DNA of 64,000 bases from Thauera sp. (GCA_024235615.1 JACKMB010000006.1:62001-126000); one strand, 5' to 3'. Positions 47,134 to 55,770 are shown, counted from the stretch's first letter. Notes: generated by a model not told the origin, from the letters alone. Numbers and translations are program-made.

Positions 47134-47847
47134 TTACTTCTTGTCGCCGCACATCGAGCCCGGCATCTTCAGGCTGGCCTGGTAGGCGGAGATCGCCACC
47201 AGCTGGTCGTCGGTGTAGGGCTTGATGACCTTGACCATGTCGGGGTTGGCATTGCGGCGGTGGCCGTCGCGGATCTCGGTCATCTGGCGCAGCAGGTACT
47301 TGTAGTGCTGGCCGGCGATGACCGGGTAGAACTTGGCCTTGTCGCCGGCGCCGGTGTCACCGTGGCATTCCTTGCACTGCTTCTCGTAGAGGTCCTTGCC
47401 CTTGGCGACCTGCATTGCGGCGTCGGCGCCCTCGTACTTGCCATGGTCGGTCGGGATGCACAGGCTCTCGATGTAGGCGGAGACGTCGGCCAACTCCTGC
47501 GGGTCGACCAGGGTCGCAGCGAACGGGTACATCGTCGGGTTGTCGCGCAGGCCGGCGCGGATGTCGGCCATCTGCTTGATCAGCACGGTGGTGTGCTGGC
47601 CGGCGAGTTGCGGGAAGGTGCCGTCGGGGCGGCCGGCGCCGGAGGGCAGGTGGCAGGCGCCACAGACCTCGTAGGCTTCCTCGCCGCGGGTGATGTCGCC
47701 CTTCTTCTGCAGGGCTTCGATCTTTTCGCCTTCCTGGGCGTTCCAGACATAGCCTTCACCTTCGATGCCCGTCTTCTTCGGGGCGGGAGGGCCGGCGAAG
47801 GCGACGCTGGCGGAGAGGAGGGCGGCAAGCAGAACGGTGATCTTCAT
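47134..47847 (-). CDS. Periplasmic diheme cytochrome c (c4-like) of the nos operon
   Basis: A 237-residue exported protein with a signal peptide (1-18, ending AFAG) and two class I cytochrome domains: CGACH (residue about 62) with axial-Met region NPTMYPF, and CKECH (about 157) with a second domain ending in KMPGSMCGDKK. The layout is that of cytochrome c4 or NosC2-type proteins. Encoded right behind nosZ and the monoheme cytochrome, it is the likely electron carrier to the CuA site of NosZ. Confidence 0.92.
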   Translation of the reverse strand: MKITVLLAALLSASVAFAGPPAPKKTGIEGEGYVWNAQEGEKIEALQKKGDITRGEEAYEVCGACHLPSGAGRPDGTFPQLAGQHTTVLIKQMADIRAGLRDNPTMYPFAATLVDPQELADVSAYIESLCIPTDHGKYEGADAAMQVAKGKDLYEKQCKECHGDTGAGDKAKFYPVIAGQHYKYLLRQMTEIRDGHRRNANPDMVKVIKPYTDDQLVAISAYQASLKMPGSMCGDKK

Positions 47848-47905
47848 GATTTTGGTCCTCTAGGGGATTGGGACGGAGGGGGGGCGGTCCGTCAATGGGC
47901 TCGAT

Positions 47906-47931
47906 CTGCCGGGCACCGGGGTGCGCGGCAG
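47906..47931 (-). promoter_or_regulatory. Intercistronic stem-loop between the two cytochrome genes
   Basis: CTGCCG...CGGCAG closes a hairpin with an inner GCACC/GGTGC stem, in the 93-base gap between the monoheme and diheme cytochrome genes. No T-tract follows on the minus strand. Confidence 0.5.
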
Positions 47932-47940
47932 CGTGGAGGC

Positions 47941-48249
47941 TTACTTCAGGCTCTCGAGCCAGATGGCGATCGCCTTGATCTCTTCGTCGTTGACGAGGTG
48001 CATCACGCCCTTCATCGCCGCGGTCTGGCCGTTGTTGCGCGCGCCGCTCTTGATGTCCTTCATCTGCTGCTCGGCATAGGCCGCGTTCTGGCCGGCGAGC
48101 TTGGGATAGGTGGGCAGCAGCGGCTTCTTGGCGTCGGCGCCGTGACAGGCGTTGCAGGTCTTCTCGGCGTAGAGCTTGGCGCCGTCGAGGGCGGCGAAAG
48201 CGGGGGCGGACACCGTGGCCGCCAGCAGCAGGGAGACGATCAGCTTCAT
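47941..48249 (-). CDS. Periplasmic monoheme cytochrome c of the nos operon
   Basis: A 102-residue class I cytochrome c with a signal peptide (1-19, ending PAFA), one heme site (KTCNACHGADAKK) and an axial Met in AAMKGVMHLVND. The C-terminal helix IKAIAIWLESLK is typical. Equivalent small cytochromes (NosC1-like) are encoded beside clade II nosZ, while in Wolinella a cytochrome domain is fused to NosZ itself. Likely hands electrons to NosZ or the diheme partner. Confidence 0.92.
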   Translation of the reverse strand: MKLIVSLLLAATVSAPAFAALDGAKLYAEKTCNACHGADAKKPLLPTYPKLAGQNAAYAEQQMKDIKSGARNNGQTAAMKGVMHLVNDEEIKAIAIWLESLK

Positions 48250-48271
48250 GGATTCCTGTTCCTTCTAAAGT

Positions 48272-48305
48272 GTCGGGGAGCTCGCCTCTGGCTTCGCTCC
48301 CCGAC
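48272..48305 (-). promoter_or_regulatory. Intercistronic stem-loop downstream of nosZ
   Basis: Perfect 10-bp arms (GTCGGGGAGC / GCTCCCCGAC) around a 14-base loop lie in the 97-base gap between nosZ and the monoheme cytochrome gene. No T-tract follows in the direction of transcription, so it probably protects the nosZ mRNA 3' end or gives partial read-through. Confidence 0.6.
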
Positions 48306-48346
48306 GCGGACTACTGGATTATCGATTCAACTTCGAGGGGCCGGTC

Positions 48347-50638
48347 TTACTTGGCGCCCTTCTGCTCCAGGAAGGTCTTGGCACGCAGGCCGATGTCGGC
48401 CGCCTTGACCTGGTACTGCCACACCTGCTCGGCCCACAGGTTCGCCTGCTCCCAGTCCTGCTTGGCGGCGGCGGCCTCGTGCTTGGCCTTGGCTTCCGGC
48501 ATCTTGCCGAGCTGGTCGGTGGCGTCTTCCATCAGCGCGACGACTTCCGGATAGGCCTTGTAGTTCACCGAGGTGATGTAGGCGACGACCTGGTCGATGA
48601 CCGCCTGGGTGTCCGCAACCTTCTTCAAGGTATTCTTGTAGTCGGTCTCGGTGTAGTTGGCGGCGGCGAGCTGCGCGCCCTCCTCGGGCTTCCAGCCCTT
48701 CGGCTTGACCAGCAGGTAGCCTTGCATCTCGAGGTGCAGCGCCGAGCAGAACTCGGTGCAGTAGTACGGATACACGCCTTCCTTGTCGGCCTTGAACTTG
48801 ACCGAGATGGTCTTGCCCGGCTCGACCGAGGCGTGCACGTTGTAGGTCGAGACGGTGAAGCCGTGGGTCTCGTCCTGTGCGCGCTCGAGGTTGGTCAGGT
48901 AGATCGTGACCTCGTCGCCCTGCTCGACCTCGATGGTCTCCGGGGTGATGTGCGAGCGGATCAGCGTGCCATACACCTTGACCTGGTTGCCTTCGCGGAC
49001 GGTCTTCTCCTCGCCCGCGCGCACCTTGCCTTCGTGCTGCTGGTCGGTGCGGCTGTTGGTGCCGACCTTGTAGCGCACGGCCGGCTTGAGCTTGTCGGCC
49101 TGGATGCCGACGACGTAGTGCGGCTCGCCCAGCGGCAGCGGCATGTCGTACAGGAGCTGCATCTTGTCGTTGCTGATGTCGATCAGCTGGTGGTTCTGCG
49201 GGTGCAGCGGGCCCACCGGGTTGAAGCGGTCGATCGACAGCTTGTTGAGCGCCACCAGGTACTTGCCCTTGGGCTTGGTGGTGTCGCCTTCCATCGTCAT
49301 CAGGTGGCCGATGTTGTAGTGGATGGCGATCTTGTCCAGCAGCTTGCCTTCGCAGAAGTTCCACTTCGCGACCATCGAGTCGACGTACAGCGAGGTGTAG
49401 GCCACGCACTCCTTGGCGTCGAACTGGGTGTGCAGCGGGCCGAGGCCGAGCTGGACCTGGGTGTGCAGCGCGTCCTTCATGCCGATGACGGGGATGCCGT
49501 ATGGGTCCTTGGACTCGAAGCGCTTGTTCTTGATCGCGTCCATGATCTTCTCGAAGGAATACACGGACACGTGGGTGTCGAGCTTGCCGGACACCACGAT
49601 GAACTTGCCGTTCGGGGTCACGTCGACGCCGTGCGGGCTCTTGGGCTCGGGGATGAGGAACAGGATGCCTTCGCGGATCGCCACTTCCATCGGGATAACG
49701 CGATGGTTGTTGATGATCTTGACGTTCTTGTCGTCCTTCGCGATCTCTGCGGCACGCTTCCAGTTCACCACGTGCATGTAGTCGGTGTCCTTTGCGGAGC
49801 AACCGGCCTCATACGGCGGGCGGCCCTTCTCGATGCCGCCGACGTAGCGTTCCGTGCAGAAGCTGTTGGTGAAGGACCAGCCGTCGGAGTCCAGCTTGCC
49901 GGCGTCGGAGAGGTCCTGCGAGTAGGGCGGCAGCTCGAGCGAGAAGGACTGGTCGGCCTTCAGCTGGCCGTGCTCGCGGTCGAACTTCCAGTAGGTGACG
50001 GCGCCGCGATATTTCTCGTTGAACTGCTCGAGCGGATAGAACTTCTGGTTCTCGAGCGGCGAGGCGTACTGCGAGGCCTCGATGATGTACTCGGTGTTCG
50101 GGGTCGCGAATGCGCCGCCGTGCTCCGACTTCATGATCGGGTTGGCGACGATCTGCTTGGTCTCGAAGTCGCGCAGGTCGATCACGGCCAGGCGCGGGTT
50201 GGACTTGTCGTTGATGAACAGGAACTGGCCGTCGTACTCGCCGTTGGTCTCGGAGATCGCCGGGTGGTGGGTGTCGCCCCAGGTGATCGACTTGCCGTCG
50301 ATGTTGCCGCCGGCGAGCACCTTCTTGGATTCTTCGTCGAAGCCGTAGCCCTGCCAGGGTTCGGGAGTGAACACGCCGATGTACTTCAGGATGCGCATCG
50401 ACGGGACACCGTAGACGATCATCTGGCCGGACTGGCCGCCCGAGGCGAAGGCGAGGAACTCGTCACGGCCGCCGCTCGGGGTGTAGGTCTTGGCCGCGGC
50501 CAGCAGGTCCTGCTGGGTGAGGTTGCGGCGCTTCATGACGTCCTGCAGCGACTCCGCGGCGAACGCCGAGCCGGCCGCACCCACGCCGAGACCCGCCGCG
50601 ATGAGCAGGGCCGTGGTTTTTACTGCGAATTTTTTCAT
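48347..50638 (-). CDS. nosZ: Nitrous oxide reductase NosZ, clade II (Sec-dependent)
   Basis: NosZ (763 residues) reduces N2O to N2 in the periplasm. The N-terminal signal MKKFAVKTTALLIAAGLGVG lacks a twin-arginine pair, marking the Sec-exported clade II. The beta-propeller holds the CuZ histidines, including GDTHHPAISET (His124, His125), EHGGAFAT (His173), SPHGVDV, LHTQFD and HNHQ-type HPQNHQLID. The cupredoxin domain has the CuA motif CTEFCSALHLEMQGY (Cys627, Cys631, His635, Met638). About 115 further helical residues follow CuA, an extension with no heme motif. It is the first gene of the operon, led by an FNR-type promoter. Confidence 0.97.
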   Translation of the reverse strand: MKKFAVKTTALLIAAGLGVGAAGSAFAAESLQDVMKRRNLTQQDLLAAAKTYTPSGGRDEFLAFASGGQSGQMIVYGVPSMRILKYIGVFTPEPWQGYGFDEESKKVLAGGNIDGKSITWGDTHHPAISETNGEYDGQFLFINDKSNPRLAVIDLRDFETKQIVANPIMKSEHGGAFATPNTEYIIEASQYASPLENQKFYPLEQFNEKYRGAVTYWKFDREHGQLKADQSFSLELPPYSQDLSDAGKLDSDGWSFTNSFCTERYVGGIEKGRPPYEAGCSAKDTDYMHVVNWKRAAEIAKDDKNVKIINNHRVIPMEVAIREGILFLIPEPKSPHGVDVTPNGKFIVVSGKLDTHVSVYSFEKIMDAIKNKRFESKDPYGIPVIGMKDALHTQVQLGLGPLHTQFDAKECVAYTSLYVDSMVAKWNFCEGKLLDKIAIHYNIGHLMTMEGDTTKPKGKYLVALNKLSIDRFNPVGPLHPQNHQLIDISNDKMQLLYDMPLPLGEPHYVVGIQADKLKPAVRYKVGTNSRTDQQHEGKVRAGEEKTVREGNQVKVYGTLIRSHITPETIEVEQGDEVTIYLTNLERAQDETHGFTVSTYNVHASVEPGKTISVKFKADKEGVYPYYCTEFCSALHLEMQGYLLVKPKGWKPEEGAQLAAANYTETDYKNTLKKVADTQAVIDQVVAYITSVNYKAYPEVVALMEDATDQLGKMPEAKAKHEAAAAKQDWEQANLWAEQVWQYQVKAADIGLRAKTFLEQKGAK

Positions 50639-50857
50639 TTTGGAAACTCCCGTAGAAACAACAGTTTCGAACTGCCTTCACCTTGCGGCCCAGCTCGGCC
50701 GTCCCCCCGTATGCCTGGAGGTCGTGCATCCGCACCTGTGCGGAATCCGGGGGCTGCGTGCCACGTTCACCGAACATGGCCCGAATGCTCCTGCGGGTCA
50801 CGGGCGTGAAACTTTTCCCATTGCCGCAGCGTCGACCTCCGTCGCTGGCGTGCCCGA

Positions 50858-50899
50858 ATTATCGACTCCTTATCGACGGGCAAGCTTGACATGGATCAA
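50858..50899 (-). promoter_or_regulatory. FNR-type promoter of the nosZ operon
   Basis: An FNR/DNR box TTGAC-ATGG-ATCAA (50886-50899) is centred 32 bases upstream of a -10-like GATAAT on the minus strand (50858-50863). This is the spacing of a class II FNR-dependent promoter (box at -41.5). Transcription would start near 50851, giving a leader of about 210 bases before the nosZ ATG. It implies induction under low oxygen or nitrogen oxides. Confidence 0.75.
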
Positions 50900-50998
50900 G
50901 TGCACGCTCTGTACCGGAATGCGATGGAAAAATGCAGTTGCGGCATCTAAACTTGGCGCCCATTGCTGGCAAGTCGCTGAATCTCCGGTCAATTGAAA

Positions 50999-51012
50999 TT
51001 GATCTGGATCAA
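50999..51012 (+). promoter_or_regulatory. Perfect FNR-type box facing the UbiE-like gene
   Basis: TTGAT-CTGG-ATCAA is a perfect dyad of the FNR consensus, embedded in a longer imperfect palindrome (TTGAAATTGATC...GATCAATTCAA). It is centred about 115 bases before the ATG at 51121. No strong -10 is seen 30 bases downstream. Together with the box at 50886 it makes the 482-base spacer 50639-51120 a divergent anaerobic control region. Nothing else is recognisable there. Confidence 0.75.
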
Positions 51013-51120
51013 TTCAAAATTGGTTTGATTGCTTTCGGATTCGCACTTTCGTCTGCGCCCGGCGGACCCCGTCTTCGGGTCGGAAACGGACGGCAGCGGC
51101 TCCGACCTCCTGGAAAACCC

Positions 51121-51870
51121 ATGAGCATTCCTCGCGACGGTGACAAACCGCTCGACAACACCTTCGGCCGCCAGTCGGTCTCGACCGACGAGCGCCGGCA
51201 GCGCATCCGCGACGTGTTCGACCACATCGCCTCGCGCTACGACCTGATGAACGACCTGATGAGCTTTGGCATCCACCGCCTGTGGAAGCGTCGCTTCGTG
51301 GCCGGCCTGCCGGACCAGGGGCTGTTCGTCGATCTTGCCGGCGGAACTGGCGACGTTGCGGCCCTCCTGGCGCGCAAGCCGGGCCGGCGGGTGGTCGTGG
51401 TCGACCCGTCGATCCCGATGATGCGCGAGGGCAGCACCCGCGCCGACGCGGCCACGGTGCGCTGGATCGCGGGCGAGGCCGAGCGCCTGCCCTTCGCCGA
51501 CGGGTCGGTTCAGGCGCTCACCGTCTCCTTCGGCCTGCGCAACACCACGCGGCTCGATGTCGCGCTCGCCGAGGCTGCGCGCGTGCTGGCGCCCGGCGGC
51601 ACCTTCGCCTGCCTGGAGTTCTCGCGGCCGATGAAGTGGCTGCAGCTGTTCTACGATCCCTATTCCTTCCACGTGATCCCGCGCCTCGGTGCGTGGGTCG
51701 CGGCCAATCCGGCGGCGTACCAGTACCTGATCGAGTCGATTCGCAATTTCCCGGATCAGCAGCGCTTTGCCGCAATGATCGAGGCGGCCGGTTTTTCTTC
51801 GGTGCGCTGGAAGAACCTGAGCTTCGGAATTGCGGCGATTCATCTTGCGACGAGACCGCTTGTGCGTTGA
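51121..51870 (+). CDS. UbiE/MenG-type quinone C-methyltransferase
   Basis: A 249-residue SAM-dependent methyltransferase. It has the UbiE signatures VFDHIASRYDLMNDLMSFGIHRLWKR (split here: DHIASRYDLMNDLM and SFGIHRLWKR), SAM motif I FVDLAGGTGDVA, LPFADGSVQALTVSFGLRN and the C-terminal FGIAAIHLATRP. UbiE methylates demethylmenaquinol or a ubiquinol precursor. Its N-terminus has a short extension (MSIPRDGDKPLDNTFGRQSV). Location divergent from nosZ and behind a perfect FNR box suggests an anaerobically expressed copy, possibly additional to the housekeeping ubiE. It could act with the UbiA-like enzyme of the nos operon. Confidence 0.88.
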   Translation: MSIPRDGDKPLDNTFGRQSVSTDERRQRIRDVFDHIASRYDLMNDLMSFGIHRLWKRRFVAGLPDQGLFVDLAGGTGDVAALLARKPGRRVVVVDPSIPMMREGSTRADAATVRWIAGEAERLPFADGSVQALTVSFGLRNTTRLDVALAEAARVLAPGGTFACLEFSRPMKWLQLFYDPYSFHVIPRLGAWVAANPAAYQYLIESIRNFPDQQRFAAMIEAAGFSSVRWKNLSFGIAAIHLATRPLVR

Positions 51871-51979
51871 CAACCCGATCCGGGTCTTTCGGGTGTCGGC
51901 AGAATTTTCAATGAATGAACGCGCAATGGTAAAGCCGAGTTCTCATTTGAATTGTTCGGACTTTATCCAGGAAAACGAA

Positions 51980-52795
51980 ATGGAATTCCTTTCATCGGCC
52001 GGCACCTGTTTGCGCTCCGCGTTTTTCGTCGCGTTCGCCTTGGCGGCTTCACTGGCTGCCGCCGAGGAGGCCTCGGTGTGGCGCGAGCCCGCGACCGGAA
52101 TGGAGTTCGTGCGCGTGCCGGGGGGCTGCTTCGACATGGGCGACACCTTCGGCGACGGCGAGACCAACGAGCTGCCGGTACACAAGGTGTGCATGACGCC
52201 TTACTGGATCGGCCGCCACGAGGTCACCCAGGCGCAATGGACCCGCCTGATGGACTACAACCTGTCGGTGTTCGCCGGCTCGCCGGCGCATCCGGTCGAC
52301 AGCATCAACCAGGCCGACATCGCCGAGTTCGTTCGTCGGCTCGGCGAGAAGAACCCCGGCCGGGTGTTCCGCCTCCCCACCGAGGCAGAGTGGGAATACG
52401 CCTGCCGCGGCGGCGGGCGCGCGGAGCGCTTCGGCGGCGAGGCTGCGCCCGAAGGGGCCAACACCGCAGAACGCGCCGAGCGCGAGGGCGATGGCAGTCT
52501 CCCGGTGGGAAGCTATGCGCCCAACGCGCTCGGCATCCACGACATGAGCGGCAACCTGTGGGAGTGGGTGTCGGACGTCTATGCGGCCGACGCCTACCTG
52601 CACCATCAGGCCGAGAATCCGCACTACCAGTCCAGCGGTCCGGCGCGCCTGCTGCGCGGCGGCGGCTGGACGCATCCCGCGGGCTTCGCGCGCTGCAGCA
52701 AGCGCCACATGCATTGCCGGCCCACGGCGCGCTTCGACTTCGTCGGCTTCCGGCTGGTGCTGGAGGAGGGCGCAGACGGACGGCCCGCGCATTAA
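51980..52795 (+). CDS. Exported SUMF1/formylglycine-generating-enzyme-like protein (NirV-like)
   Basis: A 271-residue exported protein with a signal peptide (1-30, ending LAAAEE) and an FGE-sulfatase fold. It begins GMEFVRVPGGCFDMGDTFGD and includes HEVTQAQW, FRLPTEAEWEYACRGGG and HDMSGNLWEWVSD, ending in RFDFVGFRLVLEE. The C-terminal cysteines (RCSKRHMHCRP) do not match the catalytic CxxxxC pair of true formylglycine-generating enzymes, so this is probably a SUMF1-like protein of another function. NirV of denitrifiers belongs to this family. AGGAAAA precedes the ATG at 51980. It may share the FNR-controlled transcript with the UbiE-like gene. Confidence 0.82.
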   Translation: MEFLSSAGTCLRSAFFVAFALAASLAAAEEASVWREPATGMEFVRVPGGCFDMGDTFGDGETNELPVHKVCMTPYWIGRHEVTQAQWTRLMDYNLSVFAGSPAHPVDSINQADIAEFVRRLGEKNPGRVFRLPTEAEWEYACRGGGRAERFGGEAAPEGANTAERAEREGDGSLPVGSYAPNALGIHDMSGNLWEWVSDVYAADAYLHHQAENPHYQSSGPARLLRGGGWTHPAGFARCSKRHMHCRPTARFDFVGFRLVLEEGADGRPAH

Positions 52796-52864
52796 GTACG
52801 CTCCGGCTTTTTCAAGTCGCCGGGCCGCTTGCCCGGTGGCACCGCAAGGATTTCAGGGGAACCG

Positions 52865-53569
52865 ATGAAGATTCTGCTTTCCGCACTCGTTGCCGGCCTG
52901 TCGATGGCCGCCCTGCCCACGCTGGCCGCGGAGCTCGCGCCGATCGCGCCGATGGTGCCGACGACCTCGATGGTGCCGACGCCGCCGCCGACGCCGCCGC
53001 TGGCGCAGCTTCCCGCCGCCGCCGCGCCCGCGCAGCCCAAGATCGCCCGCGGCCTGTTGCTGCTGCACGAGGGGCGGGTGTTCATGGCGCCCTGCCGCGA
53101 TCGCAGCTATGTCAACGTGGAAGACGTTTCCGAGGCGGGTGCGGTGCTCGCCGCGCTGCGCGACTTCGGCCTGGCGCCTGGAAACAACCTCTACGTCGAG
53201 CTGATGGGCGTGCAGGAGGGCGGCCTGCTGCGCGTGTCGGGGCTCAACTTCGCCCATGCCGGCGCACGCTGCCTCGGTGAAGCCGAGAACGAGGAAGACT
53301 GGCGCGCGCTCGGCCTGCAGGCCGAGTGGGCGGCGGCCGCCGGTGCGGGCGCGCTGCGGGTCGAGCGCGTCGACGCGCCCGAGCTGCGCACGAGCTACGA
53401 CGCGGTGAAGGACGACCAGGGCGCGCGCAGCATCGAGGCCGAGGGCGTGGCGCTGAGCTTCACGCCCGGCCTGTGCCGGACGGCCGACGGCAAGATGCTT
53501 ACCGGCTGGCGCGCGACGCTGGTGCCGGCAGGGGGCGGCGCGCTCGAAGGCTGCGGCTGGGAGCGCTGA
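52865..53569 (+). CDS. Exported Pro/Ala-rich hypothetical protein
   Basis: A 234-residue protein with a signal peptide (1-22, ending TLAAE) and a low-complexity Pro/Thr/Val/Ala linker (23-58, e.g. PTTSMVPTPPPTPPLAQLP). Two globular parts follow: GLLLLHEGRVFMAPCRDRSY..., and a C-terminal beta-rich part with LSFTPGLCRTADGKMLTGW and GGALEGCGWER. The Cys pattern loosely resembles COG3650/META-type periplasmic domains but I cannot assign a function. GGGGAA precedes the ATG. It follows the SUMF1-like gene by 69 bases. Confidence 0.72.
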   Translation: MKILLSALVAGLSMAALPTLAAELAPIAPMVPTTSMVPTPPPTPPLAQLPAAAAPAQPKIARGLLLLHEGRVFMAPCRDRSYVNVEDVSEAGAVLAALRDFGLAPGNNLYVELMGVQEGGLLRVSGLNFAHAGARCLGEAENEEDWRALGLQAEWAAAAGAGALRVERVDAPELRTSYDAVKDDQGARSIEAEGVALSFTPGLCRTADGKMLTGWRATLVPAGGGALEGCGWER

Positions 53570-53582
53570 CGCGGCGCGTCAG
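53566..53582. terminator. Short hairpin at the end of the exported Pro-rich gene
   Basis: CTGACGC-GGC-GCGTCAG forms a perfect 7-bp stem that includes the stop codon, in the gap before convergent xthA. A second GC palindrome (GCGGCCGGCCGC) follows. No T-tract, so termination is only suggested. Confidence 0.35.
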
Positions 53583-53648
53583 GGGCGGCCGGCCGCTGCG
53601 CCGCCGCCCGGGGTCGGGTGCCCTCCCGCATCGCCGCGTGCGCGGCCC

Positions 53649-54431
53649 CTACAGCGTCCAGTCGTAATCCACCGTCAGCGGCGCGTGGTCGGAGAAGCGC
53701 TGCGCCTTGTAGACCTCCGCCGCTTGCGCGCTCGCGGCCAGCCCTGGGGTGGCCACCTGGTAGTCCAGGCGCCAGCCGACGTTCTTCGCCCACGCCTGGC
53801 CGCGGTTCGACCACCACGTGTAGCAGTCCGCGGTGGCCTCGGGGTGCAGGCGGCGATAGACGTCGATCCAGCCCTGCTCGTCGAACAGGCGGCTCAACCA
53901 CGCGCGCTCCTCGGGCAGGAAGCCGGAGTTCTTCTGGTTCGACTTCCAGTTCTTCAGGTCGGCCTCACGGTGGGCGATGTTCCAGTCGCCGCACACCACG
54001 ACCTCCTGCCCGCTCTGGAAGAGCTGGTCCATGTGCGGCAGGAAGCGGTCCATGAAGTCGAACTTCACCTGCTGGCGCTCCTCCGAGCTCGAGCCCGAGG
54101 GCAGGTAGAGCGACACCACCGAGAGCTTGCCGAAGTCGAGTTGCAGGAAGCGGCCCTCGGCGTCGATCGCGGGGATGCCGAGGCCCTCGACGACGCGGTC
54201 CGGCGTGTGCCGGCTGTAGATGCCCACGCCGCTGTAGCCCTTCTTCTCGGCGGCGTGGAACCAGCCCCGCATGCCCGCGGGCGCGCGCATCTCGGGGCGC
54301 AGGTCGGCGTCCTGCGCCTTGAGCTCCTGTACGCACAGGAAGTCGGCCTGCTGCGCGGGCAGCCAGTCGAGCAGGCCCTTGGTGCAGGCGGAGCGGATCC
54401 CGTTGAGGTTCAGGGTGATGATGCGTAACAT
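53649..54431 (-). CDS. xthA: Exodeoxyribonuclease III (AP endonuclease)
   Basis: A 260-residue member of the EEP nuclease family used in base-excision repair. Key motifs are LNLNGIRSA, the metal-binding glutamate in [32 protein letters not shown], and the C-terminal [11 protein letters not shown] and [13 protein letters not shown] with the catalytic His. Length and motif order fit ExoIII/ExoA. The ATG at 54431 has GGAAA upstream. Divergent from pyrE with only 39 bases between starts, so the two promoters must overlap. Confidence 0.94.
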   Translation of the reverse strand: MLRIITLNLNGIRSACTKGLLDWLPAQQADFLCVQELKAQDADLRPEMRAPAGMRGWFHAAEKKGYSGVGIYSRHTPDRVVEGLGIPAIDAEGRFLQLDFGKLSVVSLYLPSGSSSEERQQVKFDFMDRFLPHMDQLFQSGQEVVVCGDWNIAHREADLKNWKSNQKNSGFLPEERAWLSRLFDEQGWIDVYRRLHPEATADCYTWWSNRGQAWAKNVGWRLDYQVATPGLAASAQAAEVYKAQRFSDHAPLTVDYDWTL

Positions 54432-54470
54432 CGGCGGTTTCCAGTTTCGCTGCCAGGCAGCCAAAAAACC

Positions 54471-55115
54471 GTGGATTTTAGCCGGGATTTCATCGCCCTC
54501 GCGTGTCGCAAGGGTGTGCTGCGCTTCGGCGCCTTCGTCACCAAGGCGGGACGCAACTCGCCGTATTTCTTCAACGCCGGCCTGTTCGACGACGGCGCCT
54601 CGTTCCGCGAGCTGTGCGGCTACTACGCGCGCACGATCCGCGCCTCGGGCATCGCCTGCGACATGCTCTTCGGCCCGGCCTACAAGGGCATCCCACTCGT
54701 CGCCGGCACGGCGATCCGGCTCGCCGAGGACGGCGTGGACCTGCCCTTCGCGTTCAACCGCAAGGAGGCCAAGGACCACGGCGAGGGCGGCACGCTGATC
54801 GGCGCGCCGCTGCGCGGCAAGGTGCTGATCCTCGACGACGTGATCTCGGCCGGTACCTCGGTGCGTGAATCCGTCGAGCTGATCCGTGCCGCCGGCGCCG
54901 AACCCGCCGGCGTGGTGATCGCGCTCGATCGCATGGAACGCGGTAAAAGTGCCTTGTCCGCGGTCGAGGAGGTCAAGGAGAATTTCGCCATTCCGGTCGT
55001 CGCGGTGGCCACGCTCGAAGACCTCATCGCCTACCTGGCGGACAGTCCCGAACTCGCGGCCAATCTCGGCGCCGTCCAGGCCTATCGGGAACAGTATGGG
55101 ATTTCCTCGCGCTGA
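54471..55115 (+). CDS. pyrE: Orotate phosphoribosyltransferase
   Basis: A 214-residue pyrimidine biosynthesis enzyme that makes OMP from orotate and PRPP. Motifs: [15 protein letters not shown], the catalytic loop [10 protein letters not shown], and the PRPP loop [16 protein letters not shown]. The start is GTG at 54471. Its last 20 bases overlap the following exported coiled-coil gene in another frame. Confidence 0.95.
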   Translation: MDFSRDFIALACRKGVLRFGAFVTKAGRNSPYFFNAGLFDDGASFRELCGYYARTIRASGIACDMLFGPAYKGIPLVAGTAIRLAEDGVDLPFAFNRKEAKDHGEGGTLIGAPLRGKVLILDDVISAGTSVRESVELIRAAGAEPAGVVIALDRMERGKSALSAVEEVKENFAIPVVAVATLEDLIAYLADSPELAANLGAVQAYREQYGISSR

Positions 55116-55770
55116 ACGCGTCCTCGCCGGTTTCAGTTGGGTATTCGCGCTGGCGGTATCTTCCGGCACGCTGGCGGCGCAGCCGGCGGGTGCCGCCTCG
55201 ATCTATTGCTGCGACGTCGGTGGCCAGCCGGTGTGCGGCGACATCCTGCCCGCCGCCTGCTACGGGCGCGCCTACCGCGAGATGAGTCCCTCGGGCATCG
55301 TGCGCCGCTCCGTGCCTGCGCCGCTCACCGCCGACGAGATCGCCCAGCGCGCGGCCGCCGAACACAAGCGTCGCGCCGAGGAGGCCGAGCGCATGCGCCA
55401 GCTGCGTCTCGACCAAGCCCTGCTCGAGACCTATCGCAGCGTGCAGGATCTCGACAGCCGGCGCGACCGCGAGCTCCGCGATCTGGACCGCAGCATCCGC
55501 GAGTTGCGCGCGCGCGAGTCCGAGCTCATCGAGCGTCAACACGGGCTGATCGAAGAGGCCACGCGCACGGAGCGCAGCGATGTCGCCTCCAGCCTGGAGG
55601 CCGACATCCGTCTGCTCGACAGCGAGATCGCCGCGCAGTCCTCCGTGGTCGCGGCCAAGCTGCGCGAGCGCAGCGCGGTGGTCGAGCGCTTCGAGGAGCA
55701 CCGTCGCCGCTACGTCGAGCTCACCTCGGCGCCCGAGTCCGCGCGCATCCCGCCGATGCCGCGGCGTTGA
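55096..55770 (+). CDS. Exported coiled-coil protein (DUF4124-like N-terminus)
   Basis: A 224-residue protein with an N-terminal signal ([18 protein letters not shown]). A small Cys-rich segment ([23 protein letters not shown]) resembling DUF4124 comes next. A long charged coiled coil follows (about 80-205), rich in Arg/Glu with heptad spacing ([35 protein letters not shown]-type repeats). Function unknown; a periplasmic scaffold is conceivable. The start codon lies 20 bases inside pyrE, so the two are translationally coupled. Confidence 0.75.
   Translation: MGFPRAERVLAGFSWVFALAVSSGTLAAQPAGAASIYCCDVGGQPVCGDILPAACYGRAYREMSPSGIVRRSVPAPLTADEIAQRAAAEHKRRAEEAERMRQLRLDQALLETYRSVQDLDSRRDRELRDLDRSIRELRARESELIERQHGLIEEATRTERSDVASSLEADIRLLDSEIAAQSSVVAAKLRERSAVVERFEEHRRRYVELTSAPESARIPPMPRR

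Noticed and set aside
44831-47185. Plus-strand frame of 784 codons across nosD and nosB
   Set aside because: Antisense to two nos genes, Val/Asp/Glu-rich and motif-free. The nos proteins in the other strand have clear family features.
50639-50857. Riboswitch in the long nosZ leader
   Set aside because: No known riboswitch core was recognisable. The length alone is not evidence.
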